A stretch of DNA of 64,000 nucleotides from Pegoplata infirma. Lineage: Eukaryota; Arthropoda; Insecta; Diptera; Anthomyiidae. The stretch is taken from the NCBI GenBank assembly GCA_963921195.1, contig OY992539.1, positions 156,425,162 to 156,489,161 of the forward strand. Reading direction: 5' to 3'. The translations under genes and the position numbers were made by a program. Shown here one piece after another: positions 1 to 15,282 of the stretch. The stretch's first letter is position 1. Each line of letters begins with the position of its first letter. A model generated the notes under the pieces. The model was not told the DNA's origin. It worked only from the letters and a program-made list of their open reading frames with translations, and made no database searches.

Positions 1-2825
<2,825 letters not shown>

Positions 2826-3418
2826 AAAAGCTATACTTGTGACGTCAAGAAGATCGTTCATGTCCCCAAAAATATTACTCCAAAACAGGGAAATTGCCTT
2901 AAAACGTAATCTGTGCTACCTAGGAGTACAATTAGATGATAGATTAAGCTTTGCCCAACACGTCGAAAAAATCAGGGATAAGGCTATGTGCACTGCAAAA
3001 TCACTTGCCAGGATGATGCCAAACTGCGGAGGACCAAAGCCTTCTACCAGAAGACTGATAAGTAGCGTTGTTCACTCACAACTTCTATATGCGGCACCAA
3101 CCTTCACCACAACGGTTAATCGGCAGAAAAGCGTGAGGGAGCTACAAAAACCACAAAGAATCAGTGCTCTCCGAATCATATCGGCGTATCGTACGGTATC
3201 AACAGCGGCAGCGCTTGTTCTTGCAGGCCTGCCACCAATTGACCTTCTTATACTCGAAAGAGATCATATATACAAGCAGGTAAAACTCATTGAGCGTAAC
3301 GTTATTAATCCATCGGAGCGAAAGCGTAAAGAATTGGAAATCAAGGAGAACGCCAGATCCGAAACGTTGTCAAAATGGCAGGAAAGATGGGACAACGAGG
3401 AAACAGGTAGATGGACAT

Positions 3419-4329
3419 TAGACTGGGTCGACCATAAAGGAGAAAAAAAAAGTTCCCATTGTGCGGGCTTAATTTTAAAGCTTACCTCGAAAAAGTTCCA
3501 TAGCCAAAATATTAGATTTTTAGGTCGCGATTTGGTACCGCCGAAATCGTTTTTTGTTCATAGCTTTGTCAGTTGATGTCCGATCGTTTTAAAAAAAAAA
3601 ATTATTAGAAAGTCCTCAGCGAGTACTAAAATTGACTCATATCTGGTTTTAACCTCAGAGGTCATCTTCTTGTTATGATTGTTAGTTTCTCATCTTTCTA
3701 CCCACTTAAATGATTTTTATTTATCCATTAAATTATAGCACTAAAAAATTCATGAAATTCTTCCCTTGGAAGTATCCAGTTAAATTTATTAACAAAAAAG
3801 TTACATTTGATTTAAGATTTTCATATACAATATAAAGAAAATTAGAAAAAACACTTGTTATTATGCCTTTAAACTATATTTAATTTTTTTAGTTTGTATT
3901 TAAATACATACGAACAAGTGTTTTAAATCTTTTTCTATGGAAATTTAAAATTGAATGTAACTTTTTTGTTAATTAATTTAAGAGGGTACTTCTAAGGGAA
4001 GAATTTCATGAATTTTTTAATGCTATAATTTAATGGAAAAATAAAAATCATTTAGGTGGGTAGAAAGCTGAGAAACTAACACTCATGACACGAAGATAAG
4101 CTCAGAGGTCAAAACCAGATATGGGTCAGATTTAGTACTCGCGGAGGACTTTCAAACAAATTTTTTTTTAAAACGATCGGACATCAAATGACAAAGTTAT
4201 GAACAAATAACGATTTCGGCGGTACCAAATCGCGACCTAAAAATCTTATATTTTGGCTATGGAACTTTTTCGAGGTAAGCTTTAAAATTAAGCCCGCACA
4301 ATGAGAACTTTTTTTTTCGACCCGGTCTA
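3419..4329. mobile_element. Foldback DNA transposon, 8-bp TSD, hAT-like
   Basis: The element is almost one large palindrome. Its left half and the reverse complement of its right half match over about 400 bp, beginning TAGACTGGGTCGA and TAGACCGGGTCGA, and meet near 3870-3900. It is flanked by the exact 8-bp duplication ATGGACAT (3411-3418 and 4330-4337). An 8-bp duplication fits hAT or a similar superfamily. It has no transposase ORF. The 3' end of the open frame starting at 2716 runs into this element and is not real coding there. Confidence 0.88.
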
Positions 4330-4858
4330 ATGGACATACAGTCTAATTCCAAACATCCGAAACTGGATCGAGAGGAAACATGGTAGAATTGGTTACTACC
4401 TGACGCAAGTTATGACGAACCATGGTAGTTTTAACAAATACCTTCATAGATTTAAGCTGAAGGACAGTGCGAGCTGTGACACTTGTGGAGCTTTGGAAGA
4501 GAACGCGGAGCACATACTTTTTGTCTGTCCTAAGTGGATGAATATGCGCCAGGAATTATATAATAAACTGGGTGAACGTATAACGATGGAAAATATGTTG
4601 ACAACTATGTTAAGATCGGAAGAAGATTGGAAATATTGTGAGAGATACGTGAACACGATAATGAAGGAAAGATGTTCAATAGTTCCGAACCTCCTTAATT
4701 AGGAGGACGTAGGAATGAACCAAATACAACAGAAGGCAACTGCAAATAAAACCACCCTCCCTGATGAAATGCTGACATAGTCCCGGGGTGGTCTGGAGGA
4801 GGTTTCGTGGGGCCACTAGATGATAGTTCGCTATCACTACGTCCAATAAAAAAAAAAA

Positions 4859-5454
<596 letters not shown>

Positions 5455-5690
5455 GGACATCGCTAGATCGACTTAAAATCGATCGAGGATCAGGAATACA
5501 TATACTTTATATGGGGTCCTAGACCAATATTTCGATGTGTTACAAACGGAATGACAAACTTATATATCGCGACCTTGGGACAACAAGGTTCTATCTGTGC
5601 CTATTTCTTTAAGCAAATAGAACCTTGTTGTTCTAAGGTCTCGATATACCCTCTATCACTAGAGTGGAGGGTATAAAAATGTACAAAAAT
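5455..5690 (+). mobile_element. mini-me/DINE-1-like (HINE) 3' region
   Basis: After the array come ACATCGCTAGATCGACTTAA, a TATACTTTAT stretch and a conserved-looking block around GTTACAAACGGAATGACAAA, then ACCCTCTATCACTAGAGTGGAGGGT. That last piece is a short terminal hairpin followed by ATAAAA. This order, with a (GTCT)n array upstream, resembles the mini-me/DINE-1 elements of Drosophila (Helitron-related). A second hairpin, arms 5563-5594 and 5617-5648 (about 30 of 32 pairs), interrupts the element just before the terminal stem. Family assignment is from memory of the consensus. Confidence 0.6.
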
Positions 5691-6559
5691 TTATTTCAAT
5701 GAAAATTGTTCAAGTTTTTCAGAAGCTAGTAACACAGTATATACAGTAACGAAACTCTTTTTTTAGGTTTATTTGAATCATTCGGTCACTAATATTATCA
5801 CATTTTGTTTTACTTGTATTGGTAAATTTCGATACAGGATGCGATAATAATTTTGGTCTTCTATTTACAAATTTATTAACATGAGCATTATTACGCATTT
5901 AAACATCGTTACAAATAAATGTCCTTTAAAAAAATAACTTGCAAAATTATTTAATATAAATATATTTGCATTATTTACGCAAAAATTACGATAGAAGAAT
6001 TTAACAATTTGATAATTTACAAAACACCCGTTATTATATTTGTCAGTTAGGAAAAAAAATGTAGCATACTGTTCCGGGTGTTATATCGAAATGTCATATT
6101 TTTTTGGAAATTAACCACGGACACGTCATAATTTTATAATCACCACATTCAAGATTTGACGGTTAACATCAAATTTTAAAAATATTTATATAAAAATTCT
6201 TGAAATCAAAAAATTGTTCAAAAATCTAAAATTTACAAATATTTTAGCAATTATAAAAGGGTAAATATTAATGTTTTCAATCTCAAAAATATGCACATAA
6301 TGATTTTTATTTTATTCTTTATTTTAGATGTCATTAAATTGCAGATTCTTTAATCATCATCTATAGACAATAAGAAAAATCCAGTTACATATATTAAAAA
6401 TTGGATGCGCTGCTTGTTTAAAAATATTAAAAGTATACATATGTTATCGGTAAATGTAATCTTCAAAAAACCGGATGGGATAGGAAAAATTGGAGTTTCG
6501 TGCCCTATATTTATAAGAAATAATTTGTATAAGAATTTCCTAGAGTCTGGATTGTTTTT

Positions 6560-7820
6560 GTAGGAAAAATGCGTCAGAACTTAAGGCTTTTCCTATATAC
6601 ATATAGGAAAAATATCTTAGAATCTAAGAATTTTTCTTTAGGAAAAATGTATCAGAATCTGAGACTTTTTCCTTATGAAAAACAGCTCAGAAGCGGAGAC
6701 CGTTTTTATCGGAAAATGTTTCAGAATCTGAAACTTTCTATAAGAAAAATATCTCAGAATCTGAGTCTTTTTCTACAGGAAAAATGTTTTAGAATCTGAG
6801 ACTTTTTCGGTAGGAAAAATGTGTCAGAATCTGAGACATTTTTTAAAGGAAAAATGTCTCAGTATCTGAGATTTTTTCTATGGGAAAAATGTCCCAGAAT
6901 CAAAGACTTTTTCTATAATAAAAATGTCTTAGAATCTGAGACATTTTCTATAGGAAAAATGTCTCAGATTCTGAGATTATTTCTATTGGAAATTGTCCGG
7001 GACCCTGAGATTATTCTATAGAAAAAATTTCTTAGATTCTGAGATATTTTCTATAAGAAAAATGTCTCAGAATCTGAAACTTTTTCAATAGTAAAAATGT
7101 CAAATAATCTGAGACTTTTTCTATAGGAAAAATGTCTCAGAACCTGAGACTTTTTCTATAGGAAAAATATCTTAGAATCTGAGAATTTTTCTATATGAAA
7201 ATTGTCACAGAATCTGAGAATTTTTCTATAGGAAAAATGTCACAGAATCTGAGACTTTTTCTATAGGAAAAATGTCTCAGAATCTGAGACTTTTTCTATA
7301 GGAAAAATGTCTCAGAATCTGAGACTTTTTCTATAGGAAAAACGTCTCAGAATCTGAGACTTTTTTTATAGGAAAAATGCCTCAGAATCTGAGACTTTTT
7401 CTATCTCTCAGAATCTGAGACTTTTTTTATAGGAAAAATGTCTCAGAATCTGAGACTTTCTATAGAAAAAATGTCTCAGAATCTGAGACTTTCTATAGGA
7501 AAAATGTCTCAGAATCTGAGACTTTTTCTATAGGAAAAATGTCTCAGAATCTGAGACTTTTTCTAAAAAAAATGTCTCAGAAAAATGTCTCAGAATCTGA
7601 GACCTTTTCTATAGGAAAAATGTCTCAGAATCAGAGACTTTTTCTATAGGAAAAATGTCTCAGAATCTGAGACTTTCTATAGGAAAATGTCTCAGAATCT
7701 AAGACATTTTCTGAGAAAATGTGTGTCAGAATTTGAGATTTTTTTTATAGGAAATATGTCTCTGAATCTGACTTTTTGTATAGGAAAAAATGTCTCAGTA
7801 ATAACACTTTTTTCATATTT
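6560..7820. repeat. 35-bp doubly palindromic tandem array, first block
   Basis: About 33 units of period 35 bp are present. Each joins the palindrome GTCTCAGAATCTGAGAC to the near-palindrome TTTTTCTATAGGAAAAA. Units are degenerate at the left edge and nearly identical in the centre, the usual gradient of an array homogenised from the middle. Because 35 is not a multiple of 3, the open frames across it cycle through all phases and are not genes. Confidence 0.95.
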
Positions 7821-7841
7821 TAATTAACTTAACAGAACTTA

Positions 7842-8651
7842 CCCAGCAGAAATTTTGCTGAACGTTCAGCAACTTTTGGAAGGGGAACTTGAGTAAAGGA
7901 GCGCATCCAATTGCGCTGAATTCATGCATGATTCCCTAAGGCGATGTCCCACTTTAGAGCGCTAGTTGGATACACAGAAACAGCGCTCTTTAGATGCACT
8001 GAAATCACGTGTCTTTAGAGCGCTGATTTAAGCAGAATAAAGATGCTGTAAATTCATGTATCTTTTTAGCGCTGATTTAAGCAGATTAAAGATGCAGTGA
8101 ATTCATGTATCTTTGTAGAGCTGATGTAAGCAGAATAAAGATGCTGTAAATTCAAAGTTGAAATCAAATAACTAAAATTTAAAAAAATATAACAAAAAAA
8201 TTCATTCGTTTTACTTTACAAAACTTTATTTATGTGAAACAAAATGAAAAAAAAAAACTAAATCGGAAGTGAACATCAAAAAAATATCGGACATTTTCAT
8301 TTTCACATTTTTTATGGGATTTTTTTTGGGAACAGCGGTCAAAGATGCTATGATTGAAGCGCTCTTTGCAGCGCTGATTAATGCGCAATAATGATGCAGT
8401 CAAATCATGTGTCTTTGTCTAAAACTCATGTTTTTTTATTCAAAAAGTTTTAAAAATATTAAAAAGGAAAGCAAGTGTGAAATTTTATCAAAAAATAATT
8501 ACACATTATAAGTTTTATATAAAAAATCTTAAAAAAAATTAAAAATTTTTCCCCTTCCTTTTACTGCATCCCTAAGAGCGCTCTTTGGATGCGCTACGGT
8601 ATGCTATAAACAGATGCTGTGTCGCCAAAATCTCGATTTATTTCTGCTGGG
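7842..8651. mobile_element. MITE with CCCAGCAGAAAT ends, TA duplication
   Basis: Ends are CCCAGCAGAAAT and ATTTCTGCTGGG with TA on each side (7840-7841, 8652-8653). Inside are tandem degenerate units around GCGCTGATTTAAGCAGA and ATTCATGTATCTTT. A stretch at about 8157-8339 is an inverted, partial copy of the PIF-like element found complete at 10812-11101. The insertion lies exactly at the start of the duplicated segment that carries the second 35-bp array. Confidence 0.8.
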
Positions 8652-10808
8652 TAAGGCTTTTCCTATATACATATAGGAAAAATATCTTAGAATCTAAGAA
8701 TTTTTCTTTAGGAAAAATGTATCAGAATCTGAGAATTTTTCCTTATGAAAAACAGCTCAGAAGCGGAGACCGTTTTTATAGGAAAATGTTTCAGAATCTG
8801 AAACTTTCTATAAGAAAAATATCTCAGAATCTGAGTCTTTTTCTACAGGAAAAATGTTTTAGAATCTGAGACTTTTTCTTTAGGAAAAATGTATCAGAAT
8901 CTGAGAATTTTTCCTTATGAAAAACAGCTCAGAAGCGGAGACCGTTTTTATAGGAAAATGTTTCAGAATCTGAAACTTTCTATAAGAAAAATATCTCAGA
9001 ATCTGAGTCTTTTTCTACAGGAAAAATGTTTTAGAATCTGAGACTTTTTCGGTAGGAAAAATGTGTCAGAATCTGAGACATTTTTTAAAGGAAAAATATC
9101 TCAGTATCTGAGATTTTTTCTATGGGAAAAATGTCCCAGAATCAAAGACTTTTTCTATAATAAAAATGTCTTAGAATCTGAGACATTTTCTATAGGAAAA
9201 ATGTCTCAGATTCTGAGATTATTTCTATTGGAAATTGTCCGGGACCCTGAGATTATTCTATAGAAAAAATTTCTTAGATTCTGAGATATTTTCTATAAGA
9301 AAAATGTCTCAGAATCTGAAACTTTTTCAATAGTAAAAATGTCAAATAATCTGAGACTTTTTCTATAGGAAAAATGTCTCAGAACCTGAGACTTTTTCTA
9401 TAGGAATAATATCTTAGAATCTGAGAATTTTTCTATATGAAAAATGTCACAGAATCTGAGAATTTTTCTATATGAAAAATGTCACAGAATCTGAGAATTT
9501 TTCTATAGGAAAAATGTCACAGAATCTGAGACTTTTTCTATAGGAAAAATGTCTCAGAATCTGAGACTTTTTCTATAGGAAAAATGTCTCAGAATCTGAG
9601 ACTTTTTCTATAGGAAAAATGTCTCAGAATCTGAGACTTTTTCTATAGGAAAAATGTCTCAGAATCTGAGACTTTTTCTATAGGAAAAATGTCTCAGAAT
9701 CTGAGACTTTTTCTATAGGAAAAATGTCTCAGAATCTGAGACTTTTTCTATAGGAAAAATGTCTCAGAATCTGAGACTTTTTCTATAGGAAAAACGTCTC
9801 AGAATCTGAGACTTTTTCTATAGGAAAAATGCCTCAGAATCTGAGACTTTTTCTATCTCTCAGAATCTGAGACTTTTTCTATAGGAAAAATGTCTCAGAA
9901 TCTGAGACTTTCTATAGAAAAAATGTCTCAGAATCTGAGACTTTCTATAGGAAAAATGTCTCAGAATCTGAGACTTTTTCTATAGGAAAAATGTCTCAGA
10001 ATCTGAGACTTTTTCTTTAAGAAAAACTTTTTCTATAGGAAAAATGTCTCAGAATCTGACACTTTTTCTCTAGGAAAAACGTCTCAGAATCTGAGACTTT
10101 TTCTATAGGAAAAATGCCTCAGAATCTGAGACTTTTTCTATCTCTCAGAATCTGAGACTTTTTCTATAGGAAAAATGTCTCAGAATCTGAGACTTTCTAT
10201 AGTAAAAATGTCTCAGAATCTGAGACTTTCTATAGGAAAAATGTCTCAGAATCTGAGACTTTTTCTATAGGAAAAATGTCTCAGAATCTGAGACTTTTTC
10301 TTTAAGAAAAACTTTTTCTATAGGAAAAATGTCTCAGAATCTGAGACTTTTTCTATAGGAAAAATGTCTCAGAATCTGAGACTTTTTCTATAGGAAAAAT
10401 GTCTCAGATTCTGAGACTTTTTCTATAGGAAAAATGTCTCAGAATCTGACACTTTTTCTCTAGGAAAAATGTCTCAGAATCTGAGACTTTTTCTATAGGA
10501 AAAATGTCTCAGAATCTGAGACTTTTTCTATAGGAAAAATGTCTCAGAATCTGAGACTTTTTCTATAGGAAAAATGTCTCAGAATCTGAGACCTTTTCTA
10601 TAGGAAAAATGTCTCAGAATCAGAGACTTTTTCTATAGGAAAAATGTCTCAGAATCTGAGACTTTCTATAGGAAAATGTCTCAGAATCTAAGACATTTTC
10701 TGAGAAAATGTGTGTCAGAATTTGAGATTGTTTTTATTGGAAATATGTCTCTGAATCTGACTTTTTGTATAGGAAAAAATGTCTCAGTAATAACACTTTT
10801 TTCATATT
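8652..10808. repeat. 35-bp tandem array, second block (segmental duplicate)
   Basis: This block repeats 6580-7820 from AAGGCTTTTCCTATATACAT to TTTTTTCATATTTTA, including its degenerate edge units, and has grown further. Within it a segment of about 185 bp (CTTTAGGAAAAATGTATCAG...) is itself duplicated near 8690 and 8878, and a longer segment with TCTATCTCTCAGAATC is repeated near 9840 and 10130. The central units are identical. Unequal exchange or replication slippage is the simplest cause. Confidence 0.92.
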
Positions 10809-10811
10809 TTA

Positions 10812-11101
10812 GGCCGCTGTTCCAAAAAAAGTAATTCACATAAAAAAATGTGAAAATGAAAATTTCCGAATTTTTTTGCTGTTCTAGATTTCACATCCGA
10901 ATTTCTATTTTGTTTTGTTTCACATTAAAAAAATTTGGTGAAAGTAAAACTAATGTACTTTTTTCCTTATAATTTTTTAAATTTTAATTATTCGATTTCA
11001 TTTTCGAATAAAAACGTGATCAACAAAACACTAAACTTGATTTCATGTGATTCGGAAATTTTCATGTGAATTGAAAAGTTGTGAAAGACAGAACAGAGGC
11101 C
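10812..11101. mobile_element. PIF/Harbinger-like MITE, TTA duplication
   Basis: The ends GGCCGCTGTTC and GAACAGAGGCC are inverted and flanked by TTA on both sides (10809-10811 and 11102-11104). A 3-bp TWA duplication and GG-C termini are typical of PIF/Harbinger. It has no coding capacity. Confidence 0.7.
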
Positions 11102-11592
11102 TTAATTACTATGTTTTTTTTTAATAAAAAATTCAATAAAAAAATATTTATTTACGTTCAAAACTTATGAAATAGTGTATTATTTAATTAATTTAAAAAT
11201 TTGTAAGATTCACTCGGAAAATTCGCAATAGCTTGAACGTTTTTTGGCTCCAAATTATTTCATAGGAATTCCTCTTCATATTGACCAAGTTAATCACGAT
11301 TTAAACAAATTATTTAACAACACCTTCATCTGCCGGGAAAATGTTTATTTTTGGTCTTTTCTTTGGGCATCACCTTAGAACAATGGTTCCCAACCTTTGA
11401 TTTTTGCCCCACTAGGGGGCAATTTGAAGCTTCCAGGGGGGCAACGAGCAAATTTTCTAGACTTTTTTTAGTCAAAATAACTACAAAAACAGTTTTTTTT
11501 TAGCAAAATTTACCACAAAAATTTTGTAAATCGGTGAAAATTTTCAATAAAAACTTAGTTTAAATGCTTATTTTACAAAATCTCTGCTAAAC

Positions 11593-12900
11593 CACACGCA
11601 AAAAAAAAAATCTGTGTAAGATTGAGCAATCCTACTTGGTAAAACTTTTTTCATACCAAAAAAAATTTTTTACCAAATTTTTGCTAATATTATGCTTGTC
11701 GATGTTAAAGTAACATAATTCATATTTTATGTAAAATAACCAAGTAGCCTGCTCAATAACGCAAATTACCTGCACAAAAATTTATCGAAAGAAAACAACA
11801 AAAAAACAAAACAAATACAGACCGCCATTTTCATTTTGTATTTTTGTGTGCGTGCGTTGTTCGTTTATTTTTTCTGTTATAAAAACGTAAAAAGGAAATT
11901 GATATATAAAATAAAAATAAATTAATACATAAATAAAAATAAATAATTCGTTTTCTAAAAGATAAATAAATGTAAGATAAAAGAATGTTAAAGTTAATTT
12001 GGCTTTCATCACTTAAAACACCATTCAATAAGAAAAACCAATGGAGTCCCAGACGTATGTTGCGATGAATAACAAATGTAATGATAAAGTGAGTATACCC
12101 GCATTCCGAAGACACCAATAAGGTTTAATAGATTTTTAGTTAAAAATTAGTGTTTGGTAATAATTTTATATTTTTACAGGGTACTGCTAAATAAATTTTT
12201 GAAGCAATGGAGAATCCTTCACTACAATAAAGAACGTGGAAACCAATCCTGCCTTTAGTTATAAAATTAAAACCTAAAAACCCAAAGCCAAGGGAGTCCA
12301 TACCTGTTTTGATGAGTTACAAATGGAATGACAAAGTAAGTGTTCCTCCTTACCAAGAGACCAATGGCGTTAACCAATTTTTTAAATTAAAAATTTATGT
12401 TTTGTAATAATTTTCTATTTTTATAGGATGCTTTTAAATAAATCCGTGAAGCTATAGCGGATCCTTTACTTCAAGAAGAAGCGTAGGCAGCAGTCACTCG
12501 AGAAAATTGTACAAAAAGGGTCAGTTGGTCGGTGGTAAATTAAATCCTACACAATATTTATTATATTAATATGGATTTATTCTGTGAAAATTTTAAATTC
12601 AACAAATATACAAATTTTTACAAAAATTTATTGAACATTTATTTTAGCATGAATGTGGTAATTTTTAGCATTATTTTTAGTCAGCTTTTCAAATAATTTT
12701 GGTATATTTCACCATTATTCTTTTGGTATATTTTACCAAGTTTTTGCTTAAATAGCATTAGCATTTTCTTCAAAATTGTTTACTTAAGTGTTTTGGCTAA
12801 ATTACGAAAACTACTTCGTCGGTTGTAGTTTTAGCATATTTTTGGTAAAATTATGCCAGATTTTTGCTCACTCTGACACAAGTTTTTTTTTTGCGTGCAG
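11593..12900. mobile_element. Possible nested element with CACGCAAAAAAAA ends
   Basis: CACACGCAAAAAAAAAAATC...GAGCA near 11595 is mirrored by TGCTCACTCTGACACAAG and TTTTTTTTTGCGTGCAG ending near 12899. This makes about 30 bp of imperfect inverted repeat inside the hAT element. Many TTGGTA/TACCAA motifs fill the subterminal parts. No clear duplication is visible, so the exact ends are uncertain. Confidence 0.45.
12030..12490 (+). pseudogene. Tandemly duplicated exon-intron-exon-like segment
   Basis: Two diverged copies about 247 bp apart each read exon, 91-bp intron, exon. Copy 1 has donor GTGAGT at 12089 and acceptor TTTTTACAG ending 12179; copy 2 has donor GTAAGT at 12336 and acceptor TTTTTATAG ending 12426. 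The coding-like flanks (AATAACAAATGTAATGATAAA and AGTTACAAATGGAATGACAAA) align, and the second exon carries an in-frame TAA. I do not recognise the protein. It may be a host gene fragment captured by the transposon and then duplicated. Confidence 0.5.
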
Positions 12901-14402
12901 TAGTAATTTATCATTAGAAACAAAAATTAGAAAAGTTAGCAATTTGTTCTTGAGTGTAGGGGGGACAAGGCAATTTTTTTAACTTAAAAGTGGGGCTTGG
13001 AATAAAAAAGGTTGGGAACCATTGCCTTAGAACATTAAAATTTATCAATTCTATTTGCAATCATCATAAAAACAAAAAATTGTGGCTTTCTGCCCAAATG
13101 AGAATGATGTATCACTAGGACCCTAAATTAATAAATTGTTACTTTCATTAGCATTTAATTTTGCACTTTTTATTTTCTTAAATTTATAAATTTTTGTTTT
13201 AAAACAATTTTCTTTTTTTAATTTTATAAACAAAACAAAAAAATAATTAATAACAAATGTCTTTAAATTTCAAATTTCTGACAAAGGAGGTGAATTCACA
13301 CATTTCCTGTACGTGTGAGCAAATTGAGGTGAATAAAAAAGGGGGAAAATTCACCATTAAGAGTTTCGCTACTGTATATACTGTGCTAGTAAGCTTAACT
13401 CCACAAAAAAATGTTCTTGGATTTTGATGTGGCACTAAACCTATAGATTACAAGTCTATAGTTTTGTTTAGGCCTGTTGGACCAGCTCAATAGCTGACGT
13501 AAACAGGTTCTTCAAAAAAAATACGTCCAATCGTATTTTGTTAATATGTTTATTAGACTGGCATTTTTTTGTCATCTTTCGATTTTCCCAAGTGTCCGGG
13601 CAAATTTTTATTGTCCTAGGTCCAAAACTTATGCGGTCAAAATTTTGGATTTTTGAAAAATTTTTAAAAATAAAATTAAAAAAAAATTTATCTTTCGACA
13701 CATCATATTTGTTAATTTCGATGCACTGAGCACGAATATAAAACAAAATTAAAATCGCTCGATCGGTTTTCTAGATATCGCCATTTCAAATTTGTAAAAA
13801 ATGGCGGTTTTTTCCTACGTTCAAGAAATTTTTTAATAAAGTCTCAAAATTTCATTCCGCCGCACAGTGATTGGTTTCATTGGCAAAAATCAAAAAAAAA
13901 ATATGTCTTTAATGTTGATGATTTTTTGTATTTTTACAGTTTAATAGTAAACTAAAAGAAATAGGTACTTTTCCTTTTTTTAAGAAGTCATATGTTGCCA
14001 CAAGAGGGCGCTAAAGTATGGAAATTCAACGTTATTGTGTTAAAACCTAAAAATTTATTTTTATAGGTTTACTAAAATAATTATGAAAAATCGAATTTTA
14101 AAAAAATCAACGAACTTTTTTTTGCAAAAGTTACTTAAATATATTTGCTAATAGTTGTATTTGCAATTTTTTAGAATTAATCTTAAAATACATTTTTGTA
14201 TTGCTCTGAAATCTATATTTTTTCTACCGAATCCCCAAAAATTGACAAATTTTGATGAAATGCATAAGAAAAGTTCGTGAGTCAAAAAATTATTTTTTTC
14301 GCTTTTTCGATAGCTCGGACTATGGTTAATAAGGCAAAACAATAAAATAAATAAGTTTTTGTCTGAAGTTGGAAAAAAGTAAGTTTTTTTTGTGTCCTTA
14401 TT

Positions 14403-15236
14403 TAAATTCTGATTAATTTTTATTAAAAAATAAAAATTGTTTTATTCGACCTTTAAAATATTATATTTTGAGGATGTTTATTCTGGCTCGAGGTCATTAT
14501 TTTCTTTACTAATTAAAACCATGATATTCTCATAGCATAATTTTCAAGAAAAATTATTTTTTGTTTTAAATTTATTTATGTTGGTCATTTTTGCAAGACT
14601 TAATCGACACGTGTTTCGGAATTTGTCAATATTCCATTGTCAAGATTATTTAGCAAAAATAGAAACGATTAACAACAAAGTAGCAAACGAGTCTAATGAC
14701 AAATCGTTTGTGCACAAACTAGAATATTAATACATATTCGCCTCTATTCAAAATGAGAATTAGAAAGACGAAGAAATTGTACCATACTAATAAGGCAACG
14801 ATTGTCAATAACCAACAAAAATATTTAAAACAATTTTACATACGATAGTCCATTGGACTACAACAATATGTTTTTTGTGTTTTTGTTGTGACAAATACTC
14901 CATATTAGGGTTATTCATCACATGGCGTGCCAACCATTATGTTCAAATTCTGATTAATTTTTATTAAAAAATAAAAATTGTTTTATTCGACCTTTAAAAT
15001 ATTATATTTTGAGGATGTTTATTCTGGCTCGAGGTCATTATTTTCTTTACTAATTAAAACCATGATATTCTCATAGCATAATTTTCAAGAAAAATTATTT
15101 TTTGTTTTAAATTTATTTATGTTGGTCATTTTTGCAAGACTTAATCGACACGTGTTTCGGAATTTGTCAAGATTCCATTGTCAAGATTATTTAGCAAAAA
15201 TAGAAACGATTTACTACAAAGTAGCAAACGAGTCTA
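14403..15236. repeat. Direct repeats of about 294 bp, Penelope-type candidate
   Basis: Segment 14403-14697 recurs at 14943-15236 with very few differences, separated by about 245 bp. Both contain TATTCGACCTTT, GGCTCGAGGTCATTATTTTC and CGACACGTGTTTCGGAATTT. Read on the minus strand the last gives GGAAT...ATTCC, GAAA, CACGTG, TC, which resembles the stem II, GAAA, stem III and cleavage site of the hammerhead ribozymes in Penelope-like element repeats. The core that should read CTGANGA is TTGACAA, so activity is doubtful. Confidence 0.4.
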
Positions 15237-15282
15237 ATCCTTATTTAATTTTTTTCAAAAGCTATATTAATAATGGAAAAAA

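Larger units (their letters stand above)
11381..13024. mobile_element. hAT element, TIR CAATGGTTCCCAACCTTT
   Basis: The terminal inverted repeats CAATGGTTCCCAACCTTT and AAAGGTTGGGAACCATTG are flanked by the exact 8-bp duplication CCTTAGAA (11373-11380 and 13025-13032). Both criteria point to hAT. No transposase is seen; the interior is AT-rich and carries a second inverted pair and a duplicated exon-like segment. Confidence 0.88.
5733..13385. mobile_element. CACAG...CTGTG DNA transposon family 1, copy 1
   Basis: The ends are inverted: CACAGTATATACAGTAACGA at 5733 and its counterpart ending TACTGTATATACTGTG at 13385. The 7-bp CTAGTAA flanks both sides (5726-5732 and 13386-13392). A second copy lies at 26254-28601. 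The left 800 bp of both copies align over GTCACTAATA and CGATACAGGATGCGATAATA. The interior is a 35-bp tandem array, duplicated in this copy, and the element is swollen to 7.65 kb by insertions at 7842, 10812 and 11381. No transposase is visible, so it is non-autonomous. A 7-bp duplication suggests the P superfamily, without proof. Confidence 0.85.

Noticed and set aside
6569..9263. Frames reading KMSQNLRLFL-type repeats
   Set aside because: They follow the 35-bp palindromic satellite through changing frames, and similar text appears in other phases; not a gene.
6560..10808. CRISPR array
   Set aside because: Units are contiguous with no unique spacers, and the context is a eukaryotic transposon.
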